The notes under the pieces are model-generated. The model was given only the letters and a program-made list of their open reading frames with translations. It had not been told where the DNA came from and made no database searches. A stretch of 6,136 nt of DNA, from the NCBI GenBank assembly GCA_004322325.1, contig SCTP01000249.1, positions 1 to 6,136 on the forward strand, read 5' to 3'. The position numbers and the translations under genes are program-made. The DNA comes from Gammaproteobacteria bacterium (lineage in GTDB: Bacteria; Pseudomonadota; Gammaproteobacteria; DSM-16500). Below are positions 1-5,583 of the stretch, piece by piece (within the stretch, counting starts at the first letter, position 1; each line of letters begins with the position of its first letter).

Positions 1-1020
1 ATAGCCACCATACAATTGCAGGGCTTGGTTACAAATGGTGAAGCCTAAGTCGGTTGCTAATCGTTTGGCCATGGCACATCGCATGGCGGCTTGAGGATCG
101 TGCTGATCTAAGGCGACAGCGGCACGGTGGACCATGAGCCGGGCGGCTTCTAAATCGGTTAACATATCGGCGAATCGAAATTGTAAGGCTTCAAATTCCG
201 CTAGCTTATGCTGGAATTGGCTGCGTTCTAGCATATATTGACGTGCGAGGCTTAAGCATTGTTTGGCACCGCCGAGCGAGCACGCGGCGATATTGATGCG
301 TCCGCCATTTAAAGCGGATAAAGCGATTTTAAACCCTTGTCCTTCTTGCCCAATGCGATTACTGACCGGGACACGACAATTTTCAAAAAAGACCATGGTA
401 GTCGGTTGGCTATGCCAGCCTAACTTTTGTTCTTTTTTGCCAAAACTGATACCAGGACGCTCTTTTTCTACTAATAAGCAAGTGATGCCGTTTGGACCTT
501 CTTCGCCCGTACGGACCATGCAAGCGTATACATCACTGGTTGAGCCGCCGGAGATGAAGGCTTTGGTGCCATTCAGCACATACTCTTCTCCTTCGCGCAC
601 CGCCGTCGTTTTTAAAGAGGCAGCATCTGAGCCTGCGCTTGGTTCGGTTAGGCAATAACTACTCATGACCTCCATGGTGACGAACTTAGGCAGCCAGGTT
701 TGGCGTAAAGTCTCATGGCCGTATTGATCAATCAGCCAAGCGACCATGTTATGGATGGAAAGATAAGCGGCGGTGGAAGGGCAGGCAGTCGCTAATTCTT
801 CAAAAATAAGCACACTATCCAGACGCGATAAGCCACTTCCTCCTACATCACTGCGCACATAAATAGCGGCAAGGCCAAGTGAGGCGGCTTTGCGTAAAGT
901 ATCGCTAGGAAAAATATGTTTTTCATCCCATTCACGTGCAAACGGTAGCATTTCTTTTTCAGCGAACTGTTGCACCATTTCACGAATGGTTTGTTGTTCT
1001 TGTGTTAAACTAAAATCCAT
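1..1020 (-). CDS. Acyl-CoA dehydrogenase, isobutyryl-CoA dehydrogenase type (3' end outside window)
   Basis: FAD enzyme that oxidises an acyl-CoA to the 2-enoyl-CoA and passes electrons to electron-transferring flavoprotein. The first 340 codons are present; the family usually has 375-390, so about 40 C-terminal residues, including the expected catalytic Glu region, lie beyond base 1. Visible motifs are the acyl-CoA dehydrogenase signature CLTEPSAGSDAAS (123-135), FISGG (155-159) at the flavin site, GWHSQPT (201-207), EGQGF (226-230), NGGRINIAACSLG (238-250) and the C-terminal QLYGGY at 335-340. The GWHSQPT and GGRINIA...CSLG stretches resemble vertebrate ACAD8, which points to isobutyryl-CoA and valine breakdown; this substrate is inferred. 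The ATG follows a GGAG that lies in the last codons of lysA (1027-1030, 6-base spacing), and the gap to lysA is 3 bases, so it is probably translationally coupled. A generic short- or branched-chain dehydrogenase is the alternative. Confidence 0.93.
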   Translation of the reverse strand, partial: MDFSLTQEQQTIREMVQQFAEKEMLPFAREWDEKHIFPSDTLRKAASLGLAAIYVRSDVGGSGLSRLDSVLIFEELATACPSTAAYLSIHNMVAWLIDQYGHETLRQTWLPKFVTMEVMSSYCLTEPSAGSDAASLKTTAVREGEEYVLNGTKAFISGGSTSDVYACMVRTGEEGPNGITCLLVEKERPGISFGKKEQKLGWHSQPTTMVFFENCRVPVSNRIGQEGQGFKIALSALNGGRINIAACSLGGAKQCLSLARQYMLERSQFQHKLAEFEALQFRFADMLTDLEAARLMVHRAAVALDQHDPQAAMRCAMAKRLATDLGFTICNQALQLYGGY

Positions 1021-1023
1021 CTG

Positions 1024-2271
1024 TTACTCCATGATTATTTGTTCTAAAGCAATGGCTTCTTGAATCGTTTCACGGCGACGAATAAGGTGCATTTGATGAT
1101 TATCGATTAATATTTCAGCCGGTCGAGGACGTGAATTATAATTTGAACTCATGCCAAACCCATAAGCACCTGTACCATCGATGGCTAATAAATCATTCGG
1201 ATGGAGAGCGAGTTCACGATTTTTACCGAGGAAATCGGCTGATTCGCACACGGGGCCGACAATATCGTATATTTTTTTTTCGTCAGAATGTAACGTCACG
1301 GGTTGAATATCATGCCAAGCATTATAAAGTGAAGGGCGTAGCAAATCATTCATACCAGCATCGACAATCGCAAAGTTTTTATGGCGAGTAAATTTAAGAT
1401 ATTCTACACGTGTTAGTAACACACCCGCATTGCCTACCATCGCACGCCCCGGTTCCAGAATCACTTCCAACGTATAAGGTGATAATTTCTTTTGCACCGC
1501 TTGAGCATAGTCAGCAATCGTAGGAGGGGTTTCGCGATGATAAATAATACCTAATCCACCGCCGATGTTAATGGTTTGAATGGCGATTCCCCGCTCACGT
1601 AATTGCTGATAAAGAAAGATTAAGCAGTCGATCGCGGTCAGAACAGGATCTAATCTTGTCATTTGTGAACCAATATGACAGCCAATACCGATTAATCTTA
1701 CGGATGAGAGAGACGATAAACGCTGACATAACGGAAGAATGTGGCTAATTTCCATCCCAAATTTATTTTCTTTTAACCCTGTGGAAATATGCGCATGGGT
1801 TTGCGGATTTACATCAGGATTAATACGAAGCGTTATATTCACCGTCGTGTTAAGTTGTTGAGCAATCACCGCTAGACGATCTAATTCGGGTTCCGATTCT
1901 ACATTAAAGCAATAAATTCCTTTTTTAATCGCTTGTTCTATTTCTTCTCGTTTTTTACCCACCCCGGAAAAGACAATTTTTTTCGGGTCACCACCTGCCG
2001 CGAGGACACGCTCTAATTCACCCATTGAAACAATGTCAAACCCAGCGTTTAAGCGAGCGAATAAATGCAAAATGGCAATATTGCTATTCGCTTTGACGGC
2101 ATAACAAATCCGATGCGGCATCGATTGAAATGCTTGATTGAAAGCCTGCCAATTATTTTCTAGCATGGCACGCGAGTAAACATACGAGGGTGTGCCGAAT
2201 GTGTCAGCGACGTGAGCTAACTTAACATTTTCAATGCAAAGGTTTCCATCGATGTAATGTAAACATGACAT
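1024..2271 (-). CDS. lysA: Diaminopimelate decarboxylase
   Basis: Last step of lysine synthesis: PLP-dependent decarboxylation of meso-diaminopimelate to L-lysine in the cytosol. The 415 residues match the usual length. The fold type III decarboxylase layout is complete: PLP-binding Lys60 in YAVKAN (57-62), HIGSQ (199-203), the phosphate-binding glycine loop GGGLGI (237-242), EPGR (273-276), the catalytic Cys342 in CESADFLG (342-349), and GAYG (368-371) with Tyr378 near the C-terminus. The CES motif and HIGSQ favour diaminopimelate over ornithine, arginine or carboxynorspermidine decarboxylases. The ATG sits 2 bases after the stop of the phasin-like gene and has no clear Shine-Dalgarno of its own, so reinitiation from the upstream gene is likely. 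The common partner dapF is not adjacent here. Confidence 0.96.
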   Translation of the reverse strand: MSCLHYIDGNLCIENVKLAHVADTFGTPSYVYSRAMLENNWQAFNQAFQSMPHRICYAVKANSNIAILHLFARLNAGFDIVSMGELERVLAAGGDPKKIVFSGVGKKREEIEQAIKKGIYCFNVESEPELDRLAVIAQQLNTTVNITLRINPDVNPQTHAHISTGLKENKFGMEISHILPLCQRLSSLSSVRLIGIGCHIGSQMTRLDPVLTAIDCLIFLYQQLRERGIAIQTINIGGGLGIIYHRETPPTIADYAQAVQKKLSPYTLEVILEPGRAMVGNAGVLLTRVEYLKFTRHKNFAIVDAGMNDLLRPSLYNAWHDIQPVTLHSDEKKIYDIVGPVCESADFLGKNRELALHPNDLLAIDGTGAYGFGMSSNYNSRPRPAEILIDNHQMHLIRRRETIQEAIALEQIIME

Positions 2272-2273
2272 TG

Positions 2274-2612
2274 TTAATCCGTCGCTAAATCACAATGCGC
2301 TTTGAGCCATTCGTTATAATCGGCAATATGGCCCAAAGAAGCGTTTAAAAATCGTTGTGCTGATAAAGTTAATTTTTTATTTAATTCATTCGTCAATTTT
2401 GCTTGAATGCAAATTACATCATTAACAGATTTGGCTTTTTCTAAGCGGCTTAAATTTTCAATGCTGGTTGAAAAAACATCATTAAGAATAAGAATGTTTT
2501 GTTCAATATAGCGTTGAATTAATGTATTTAATTGCTCATCTTTCACACCGGAAAATTTTTCGATTAAATTCGAAAAATTTTTCCAATTTTCCTGAAATTC
2601 TTGATAAGACAT
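2274..2612 (-). CDS. Small phasin-like protein
   Basis: A 112-residue, helix-rich protein with no signal peptide or membrane segment. The core at about residues 52-89 (ENLSRLEKAKSVNDVICIQ, then further charged heptad-like helix) has the look of the phasin family, in which a similar 'leucine-alanine-lysine ... dvi.lQ' helix is followed by a second amphipathic helix. Phasins coat polyhydroxyalkanoate granules and affect granule size; some family members have other roles. The assignment rests on recalled pattern only, and no PHA synthase is in the window. A reading frame extends upstream to a GTG at 2642, but the ATG at 2612 is preceded by a near-perfect GGAGGT at 5-base spacing, so the shorter protein is chosen. 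It heads a tight unit with lysA and the acyl-CoA dehydrogenase. Confidence 0.75.
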   Translation of the reverse strand: MSYQEFQENWKNFSNLIEKFSGVKDEQLNTLIQRYIEQNILILNDVFSTSIENLSRLEKAKSVNDVICIQAKLTNELNKKLTLSAQRFLNASLGHIADYNEWLKAHCDLATD

Positions 2613-2617
2613 CGTCA

Positions 2618-2623
2618 ACCTCC
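2618..2623 (-). promoter_or_regulatory. Ribosome binding site of the phasin-like gene
   Basis: GGAGGT, 5 bases before the ATG at 2612. It is the best Shine-Dalgarno in the window and decides the start: the GTG 30 bases upstream would place this sequence inside the coding region. Confidence 0.8.
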
Positions 2624-2652
2624 ATGCGTTTTGAACCGTCACTCAGGGTATT

Positions 2653-2682
2653 AGTATACCGTAACTAAAATCGGTATGTCTT
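2653..2682 (-). promoter_or_regulatory. Possible sigma-70 promoter with inverted repeat, before the phasin-lysA-dehydrogenase unit
   Basis: On the minus strand AAGACA (2677-2682) and TATACT (2653-2658) are separated by 18 bases; the -10 matches the consensus at five of six positions, the -35 at four. The spacer region carries an inverted repeat, ATACCG (2656-2661) and CGGTAT (2672-2677), with a 10-base gap, which could be an operator or a weak hairpin. The -35 lies inside the end of the phosphopantetheinyl transferase gene, so the downstream genes may also be read from further upstream. Confidence 0.4.
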
Positions 2683-3378
2683 ATCTAATTTTGGTTGTTG
2701 GGCAACAAAATGCCAATAGGAAATCATTTTAATCAGCTGTTGGCTTGCGATGGCCAGTTCATAACCTGGATGAAGAAGCGGTAGTGAGACAAGTGACCAT
2801 TGATTATTTTCCAGGTTAACCGCTTCCAGTTCTGCGTTAACGGAGACGGAAAAGCTGGATAAGGGAAGCGATAAACCTTTGCCGATGGCTTTGATGAGGG
2901 CTTCTTTGCGTGACCATAGGCGATAGAACCCCATGATTCTCTCTTTCTCAGGCAACTGGAGGAGCGCTTGGTATTCTGTTGGGCTGAAATACCGTTGCGC
3001 CACATTGGTTTCATAACGATTCTGTATTTTTTCAATGTCAACCCCAATCGCCTGGTCGAGGGTAAAAGCATACACAGCCACATCATGAGAATGAGCGAGG
3101 TTAAATTGGAGGTGAGGATGGGTAGATAAATAAGGTTTATGGTGTTTTCCATAGGAAAAGACAATGTCTTGCGGTGGTATACTCAGGTACAGGCTTAAAA
3201 GTAACCGCAAGGTGTTGCGTGCGACGATAAAGCGTTGACGATGCAGGGGAAAGTGGAAGCGATTGGCACGTTCGTGCTCATCAGGGCTTAAGAAGAGACG
3301 TTTTTTTTCGTCTAGGACGAGGGTTAAGTCGGCTGACCAGAGATGGATATCATGTTGTGCTAATTGCATGGTCATCAT
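2665..3378 (-). CDS. 4'-phosphopantetheinyl transferase, Sfp type
   Basis: Transfers the 4'-phosphopantetheine arm of coenzyme A to a conserved Ser of acyl or peptidyl carrier proteins, making them active. From the ATG at 3378 the protein has 237 residues, right for the Sfp/Gsp group and about twice the length of AcpS. Visible motifs are the basic stretch HRQRFIVAR (46-54), KPYL (81-84), NLAHS (93-97), GVDIE (112-116) and WSRKEA (155-160); Asp114, Glu116 and Glu159 are the expected magnesium ligands. The reading frame opens at a TTG (3444), but the extra 22 residues are not family-like. The ATGs at 3378, 3375 and 3369 have no clear Shine-Dalgarno, so the exact start is open. No polyketide or peptide synthase is in the window, so its carrier-protein partner is unknown; it may serve the fatty acid carrier protein or a distant cluster. 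Confidence 0.92.
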   Translation of the reverse strand: MMTMQLAQHDIHLWSADLTLVLDEKKRLFLSPDEHERANRFHFPLHRQRFIVARNTLRLLLSLYLSIPPQDIVFSYGKHHKPYLSTHPHLQFNLAHSHDVAVYAFTLDQAIGVDIEKIQNRYETNVAQRYFSPTEYQALLQLPEKERIMGFYRLWSRKEALIKAIGKGLSLPLSSFSVSVNAELEAVNLENNQWSLVSLPLLHPGYELAIASQQLIKMISYWHFVAQQPKLDKTYRF

Positions 3379-3384
3379 AGTGGG

Positions 3385-3414
3385 TTGTAAAAATGTGATT
3401 TTAACATGTATGCT
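3385..3414 (+). promoter_or_regulatory. Weak possible promoter of the DUF378 gene
   Basis: TTGTAA (3385-3390) and TATGCT (3409-3414), 18 bases apart, each match the sigma-70 consensus at four of six positions. It overlaps the putative divergent promoter on the other strand, as expected in an 80-base divergent gap, but the match is poor. Confidence 0.22.
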
Positions 3415-3425
3415 ATGAGAGTTAA
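3398..3425 (-). promoter_or_regulatory. Possible promoter of the phosphopantetheinyl transferase gene
   Basis: TTAACT (3420-3425) and TAAAAT (3398-3403) on the minus strand with 16 bases between them match the sigma-70 boxes at four and five of six positions. Transcription would begin only some 10-15 bases before the ATG at 3378, giving a very short leader, in line with the lack of a Shine-Dalgarno there. Sequence pattern only. Confidence 0.3.
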
Positions 3426-3458
3426 CGGTTTTTCGAGTTCTCAAAAGGAGAGTTGTGA

Positions 3459-3668
3459 ATGAAAGACTTAAACTTATATGGTTGGATTGCGCTGATTATA
3501 GTGATTATAGGCGGCATTAATTGGGGTTTGTTGGGGTTATTTAACGTTAATATTATTTCCGCTATTTTAGGTATCATGTTGGGGCGGTTGATATTTATTA
3601 TCGTAGGGGTTGCAGCGGGTTATTTATGCTACTTACTGTACCTTGAAAAAATGAAAAAAACGCCGTAA
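3459..3668 (+). CDS. DUF378 family small membrane protein
   Basis: A 69-residue inner-membrane protein of unknown function. Two hydrophobic segments fill almost the whole length (about residues 8-28 and 32-61), followed by a short basic tail, EKMKKTP. The first segment ends in IGGINWGLLGLF (17-28), the hallmark GG-x-NWGL motif of the DUF378 family (YuzA-like proteins), and the second has the family's hydrophobic 'iifiivGvaagY' pattern. A clear AAGGAG (3445-3450) lies 8 bases before the ATG, which makes this a real gene despite its size. It stands alone on the plus strand, divergent from the phosphopantetheinyl transferase and convergent with the VIT1 fusion gene, so its neighbours say little about its role. 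Confidence 0.9.
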   Translation: MKDLNLYGWIALIIVIIGGINWGLLGLFNVNIISAILGIMLGRLIFIIVGVAAGYLCYLLYLEKMKKTP

Positions 3669-3687
3669 CGCACTACCTGTCTTTTGG

Positions 3688-3718
3688 TTAGCGTGCCTCC
3701 CGCGGGGAGGTACGCTAA
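3688..3718. terminator. Strong hairpin between convergent genes, probable bidirectional terminator without T-run
   Basis: A 14-base-pair stem (3688-3701 with 3705-3718) and a 3-base loop GCG; all pairs are Watson-Crick in the plus-strand RNA except one G-U (3695 with 3711), which becomes an A-C mismatch in the minus-strand RNA. It begins 19 bases after the DUF378 stop and contains the TAG stop (3715-3717) of the VIT1 fusion gene. Neither side has a T-run, so it may work as an RNA-stabilising 3' stem or together with Rho rather than as a classical intrinsic terminator. It might also be a copy of a dispersed palindromic repeat. Confidence 0.6.
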
Positions 3719-4713
3719 TGCATTGCAACGCCGAGTAGTTTTCCAATGCTAAACGTAACGATACCCGCGATAAAACCAATGAGTAACATGCGTAAACCCT
3801 GTCGGATAGGATTTTTGTTCGTAAATAAACTTAAAGCAGCGCCGATAGTGAATAAAGATACGCCTGTAATCGCAATGCTGATAGGCATGTTAAATGAAGA
3901 GTCGCCTAGTAAGAAAGGAATCAGGGGTAGAAAGGCGCCCAGTGCGAAAGAAAAAAAGGAAGAGATCATGGCGCCAATAGGAGAAACCAAGTCATTTGGG
4001 TTTAACCCTAGCTCTTCACGGGCTAACGTATCGAGGGCCGTTTCGGGATTATCGATCATGATTTTAGCCAGACGATCTGCTTCTTCTTTGGGAATGCCAC
4101 GGGCTTGGTAGATAAAGCTAAGTTCGGCTATTTCTTCCTCAGGATATTCTTCTAATTCTTTTTTCTCGATGACGATTTGGTATTCAAACACTTCGCGCTG
4201 AGAACGCACAGAAATGTACTCCCCCGCTCCCATCGAGCAAGCACCGGCTAATAAGCCCGCGACGCCCGCTAAGAGAATAAAATGATGGTTAACATTTGCT
4301 CCGGCCACACCCAAAATCAGACTCATGTTAGAAATAAGACCATCATTGATACCAAACACAGCCGCGCGTAAATTACTGGCCGCATTCAGGCTGGTGTGAC
4401 GATGTTCATGATGATAATGCGTAAACACTGACATGCCACGGATTTTCATGGCGGCTAAAATATGATGCAAATGTTCAGGCCCGATTAATTTAATTAAGCT
4501 AGCGACCAAACGGGTACGAAAATCAGGGGTGAAAGTGGGAGGTGGCAAACCTTGATTTTGCATTTTCTTTTCCCACAAAGCCGCTTGTTTTTCTGCAGCG
4601 GCTTTCAGTTCTCTAAACATTTTTTTATGCTGCTCATTTTTTTCATATTCTGCGACAATGGCATAAAGATAAGCTGAACGTTTTTCCTCGCGCCAGTTAT
4701 CATAAGCTTCCAT
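3715..4713 (-). CDS. Ferritin-like/VIT1 fusion membrane protein, MbfA type (iron transporter)
   Basis: From the ATG at 4713 the protein has 332 residues. Residues 1 to about 55 form a helical, ferritin-like (rubrerythrin-like) domain: NWREEKRSAYLYAIVAEYEK, then FRELKAAAEKQAALW (33-47). A linker with a His cluster (HYHHEHRH, 99-106) leads to the VIT1/CCC1 domain: LRAAVFGINDGLISN (115-129), GAGEYISVRSQRE (162-174), an acidic cytoplasmic helix region (about 180-230), and C-terminal membrane segments, giving five likely membrane spans. MbfA-like proteins of alphaproteobacteria export iron and protect against peroxide; iron or manganese transport at the inner membrane is inferred from that. Unusually, the expected E-x-x-H ligand motif of helix 2 reads A-x-x-Q. 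The frame is open to a TTG at 4740, but AAGGA (4721-4725) lies 7 bases before the chosen ATG. It overlaps the end of nudC by 14 bases. Confidence 0.9.
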   Translation of the reverse strand: MEAYDNWREEKRSAYLYAIVAEYEKNEQHKKMFRELKAAAEKQAALWEKKMQNQGLPPPTFTPDFRTRLVASLIKLIGPEHLHHILAAMKIRGMSVFTHYHHEHRHTSLNAASNLRAAVFGINDGLISNMSLILGVAGANVNHHFILLAGVAGLLAGACSMGAGEYISVRSQREVFEYQIVIEKKELEEYPEEEIAELSFIYQARGIPKEEADRLAKIMIDNPETALDTLAREELGLNPNDLVSPIGAMISSFFSFALGAFLPLIPFLLGDSSFNMPISIAITGVSLFTIGAALSLFTNKNPIRQGLRMLLIGFIAGIVTFSIGKLLGVAMH

Positions 4714-5503
4714 ACGATAATCCTTTTCGTTTTTGATCAATAAAATAATCGATTAATTGATTGGCAATGCTTATTTTGGAAGAAGGGCGTCCTGGTATTT
4801 GTTCGTAGTGGTACCAACCTGCTTGTTCCAATTCAACGGAATTGGGGGTTAACTCGCCACTTGCATATTCTGCTATAAATCCAATCATGAGGGAATCGGG
4901 GAATGGCCAGGGTTGGGAGCCAAAATAGCGTAAGTTCTTAATATTGATATTCACTTCTTCTTTTACCTCCCTATACACGGCTTGTTCAATATTTTCTCCT
5001 GCTTCGATAAAGCCTGCAATCAAGCCATAAGCGCCGGGAGGAAAGTGATGGCCGCGCGCCATGAGGATGTGATCGCCTTGATAGATTAACACAATCATCG
5101 AAGGGGAAATACGCGGATAAAACAGGAGACTACATTGAGAACAAACCCGTTCAAACGCGTGGGCAGAGTGGGTGGTGGCATGACCACAGCGGCCGCAGAA
5201 TTGATGGTTTTTATCCCAATGGATAATGAGGTACGCTTTGACCACGGGATTAAACCAATGTGTTTCTAGTTGGTGGAGTGTTTTTTTAAGCGGTACGGCG
5301 ATCATGTCAGCAGGAATAGCCGCAGTGGGCGGAAATTCGGCACAATAAACCACTTTACCGTTGATTTGACCTAAACAATGTTGCCGGATAAAAATATTTT
5401 TTAAGGGCAAAATAGAAGCCGCTGGAGGAAATAAATCTACTTCGCTGTTGTTTCGTAGCAGGATTTGATCATTTTGAAAAATTAACCATACTTCTGAGTT
5501 CAT
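4700..5503 (-). CDS. nudC: NADH pyrophosphatase (NudC), NAD-cap RNA hydrolase
   Basis: Zinc-containing Nudix hydrolase that cleaves NAD(H) to NMN(H) and AMP and, in E. coli, removes NAD caps from RNA 5' ends. At 267 residues it has the family length and order: a divergent N-terminal domain, a zinc ribbon with Cys103, Cys106, Cys121 and Cys124 (CGRC ... CSQC), the Nudix box from Gly164 to Ile186 (GFIEAGE ... REVKEE with Arg178, Glu179, Glu182, Glu183), and the NudC signature SQPWPFP (196-202), which separates it from other Nudix enzymes. The box ends in VNI rather than the usual x-G-hydrophobic; the catalytic glutamates are intact. AAGGTGA (5508-5514) precedes the ATG. Its stop falls inside the start of the VIT1 fusion gene, so the two are one transcription unit with likely coupling. 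The gene diverges from msrBA across 80 bases. Confidence 0.96.
   Translation of the reverse strand: MNSEVWLIFQNDQILLRNNSEVDLFPPAASILPLKNIFIRQHCLGQINGKVVYCAEFPPTAAIPADMIAVPLKKTLHQLETHWFNPVVKAYLIIHWDKNHQFCGRCGHATTHSAHAFERVCSQCSLLFYPRISPSMIVLIYQGDHILMARGHHFPPGAYGLIAGFIEAGENIEQAVYREVKEEVNINIKNLRYFGSQPWPFPDSLMIGFIAEYASGELTPNSVELEQAGWYHYEQIPGRPSSKISIANQLIDYFIDQKRKGLSYGSL
4721..4725 (-). promoter_or_regulatory. Ribosome binding site of the VIT1 fusion gene
   Basis: AAGGA lies 7 bases before the ATG at 4713, inside the nudC coding region. It supports that ATG over the in-frame TTG at 4740 and would suit translation coupled to nudC, which ends 14 bases into the next gene. Confidence 0.65.
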
Positions 5504-5583
5504 ATCATCACCTTAAAGACTATTACGCTATATTTAACATCATGTCATTGATGAGAGCAAAGAGACTATGAGAAAATGATTCA
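5504..5583. other. Divergent intergenic region between nudC and msrBA
   Basis: Eighty AT-rich bases that must hold both promoters. I can place the nudC Shine-Dalgarno (5508-5514) but no convincing -35/-10 pair on either strand; TATATT at 5529-5534 and TTAACA at 5534-5539 are only fragments. A short inverted repeat CATCA-N6-TGATG (5538-5553) sits near the middle and could be a regulator site, but at 5 bp per arm it may be chance. Confidence 0.4.

Noticed and set aside
263..658. Plus-strand open frame of 131 codons
   Set aside because: It lies wholly opposite the acyl-CoA dehydrogenase gene, whose minus-strand protein carries clear family motifs; the plus-strand product resembles nothing.
1131..1391. 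Plus-strand open frame of 86 codons
   Set aside because: It is antisense to the conserved C-terminal half of lysA and has no family features or ribosome binding site.
2733..3164. Second minus-strand frame of 143 codons
   Set aside because: It is a shifted frame within the phosphopantetheinyl transferase gene, whose own frame has all catalytic motifs.
3416..3443. Hairpin TGAGAGTT / AGTTCTCA just before the DUF378 ribosome binding site, as a leader control element
   Set aside because: Two of eight pairs are wobble pairs, the loop is 12 bases, and the likely transcription start would leave out much of the left arm.
3379..3444. 22-residue N-terminal extension of the phosphopantetheinyl transferase from a TTG
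   Set aside because: The extension has no family similarity, no ribosome binding site and would include the putative promoter.
3746..4111. Plus-strand open frame of 121 codons
   Set aside because: It is antisense to the membrane part of the VIT1 fusion gene, with a composition typical of a shadow frame.
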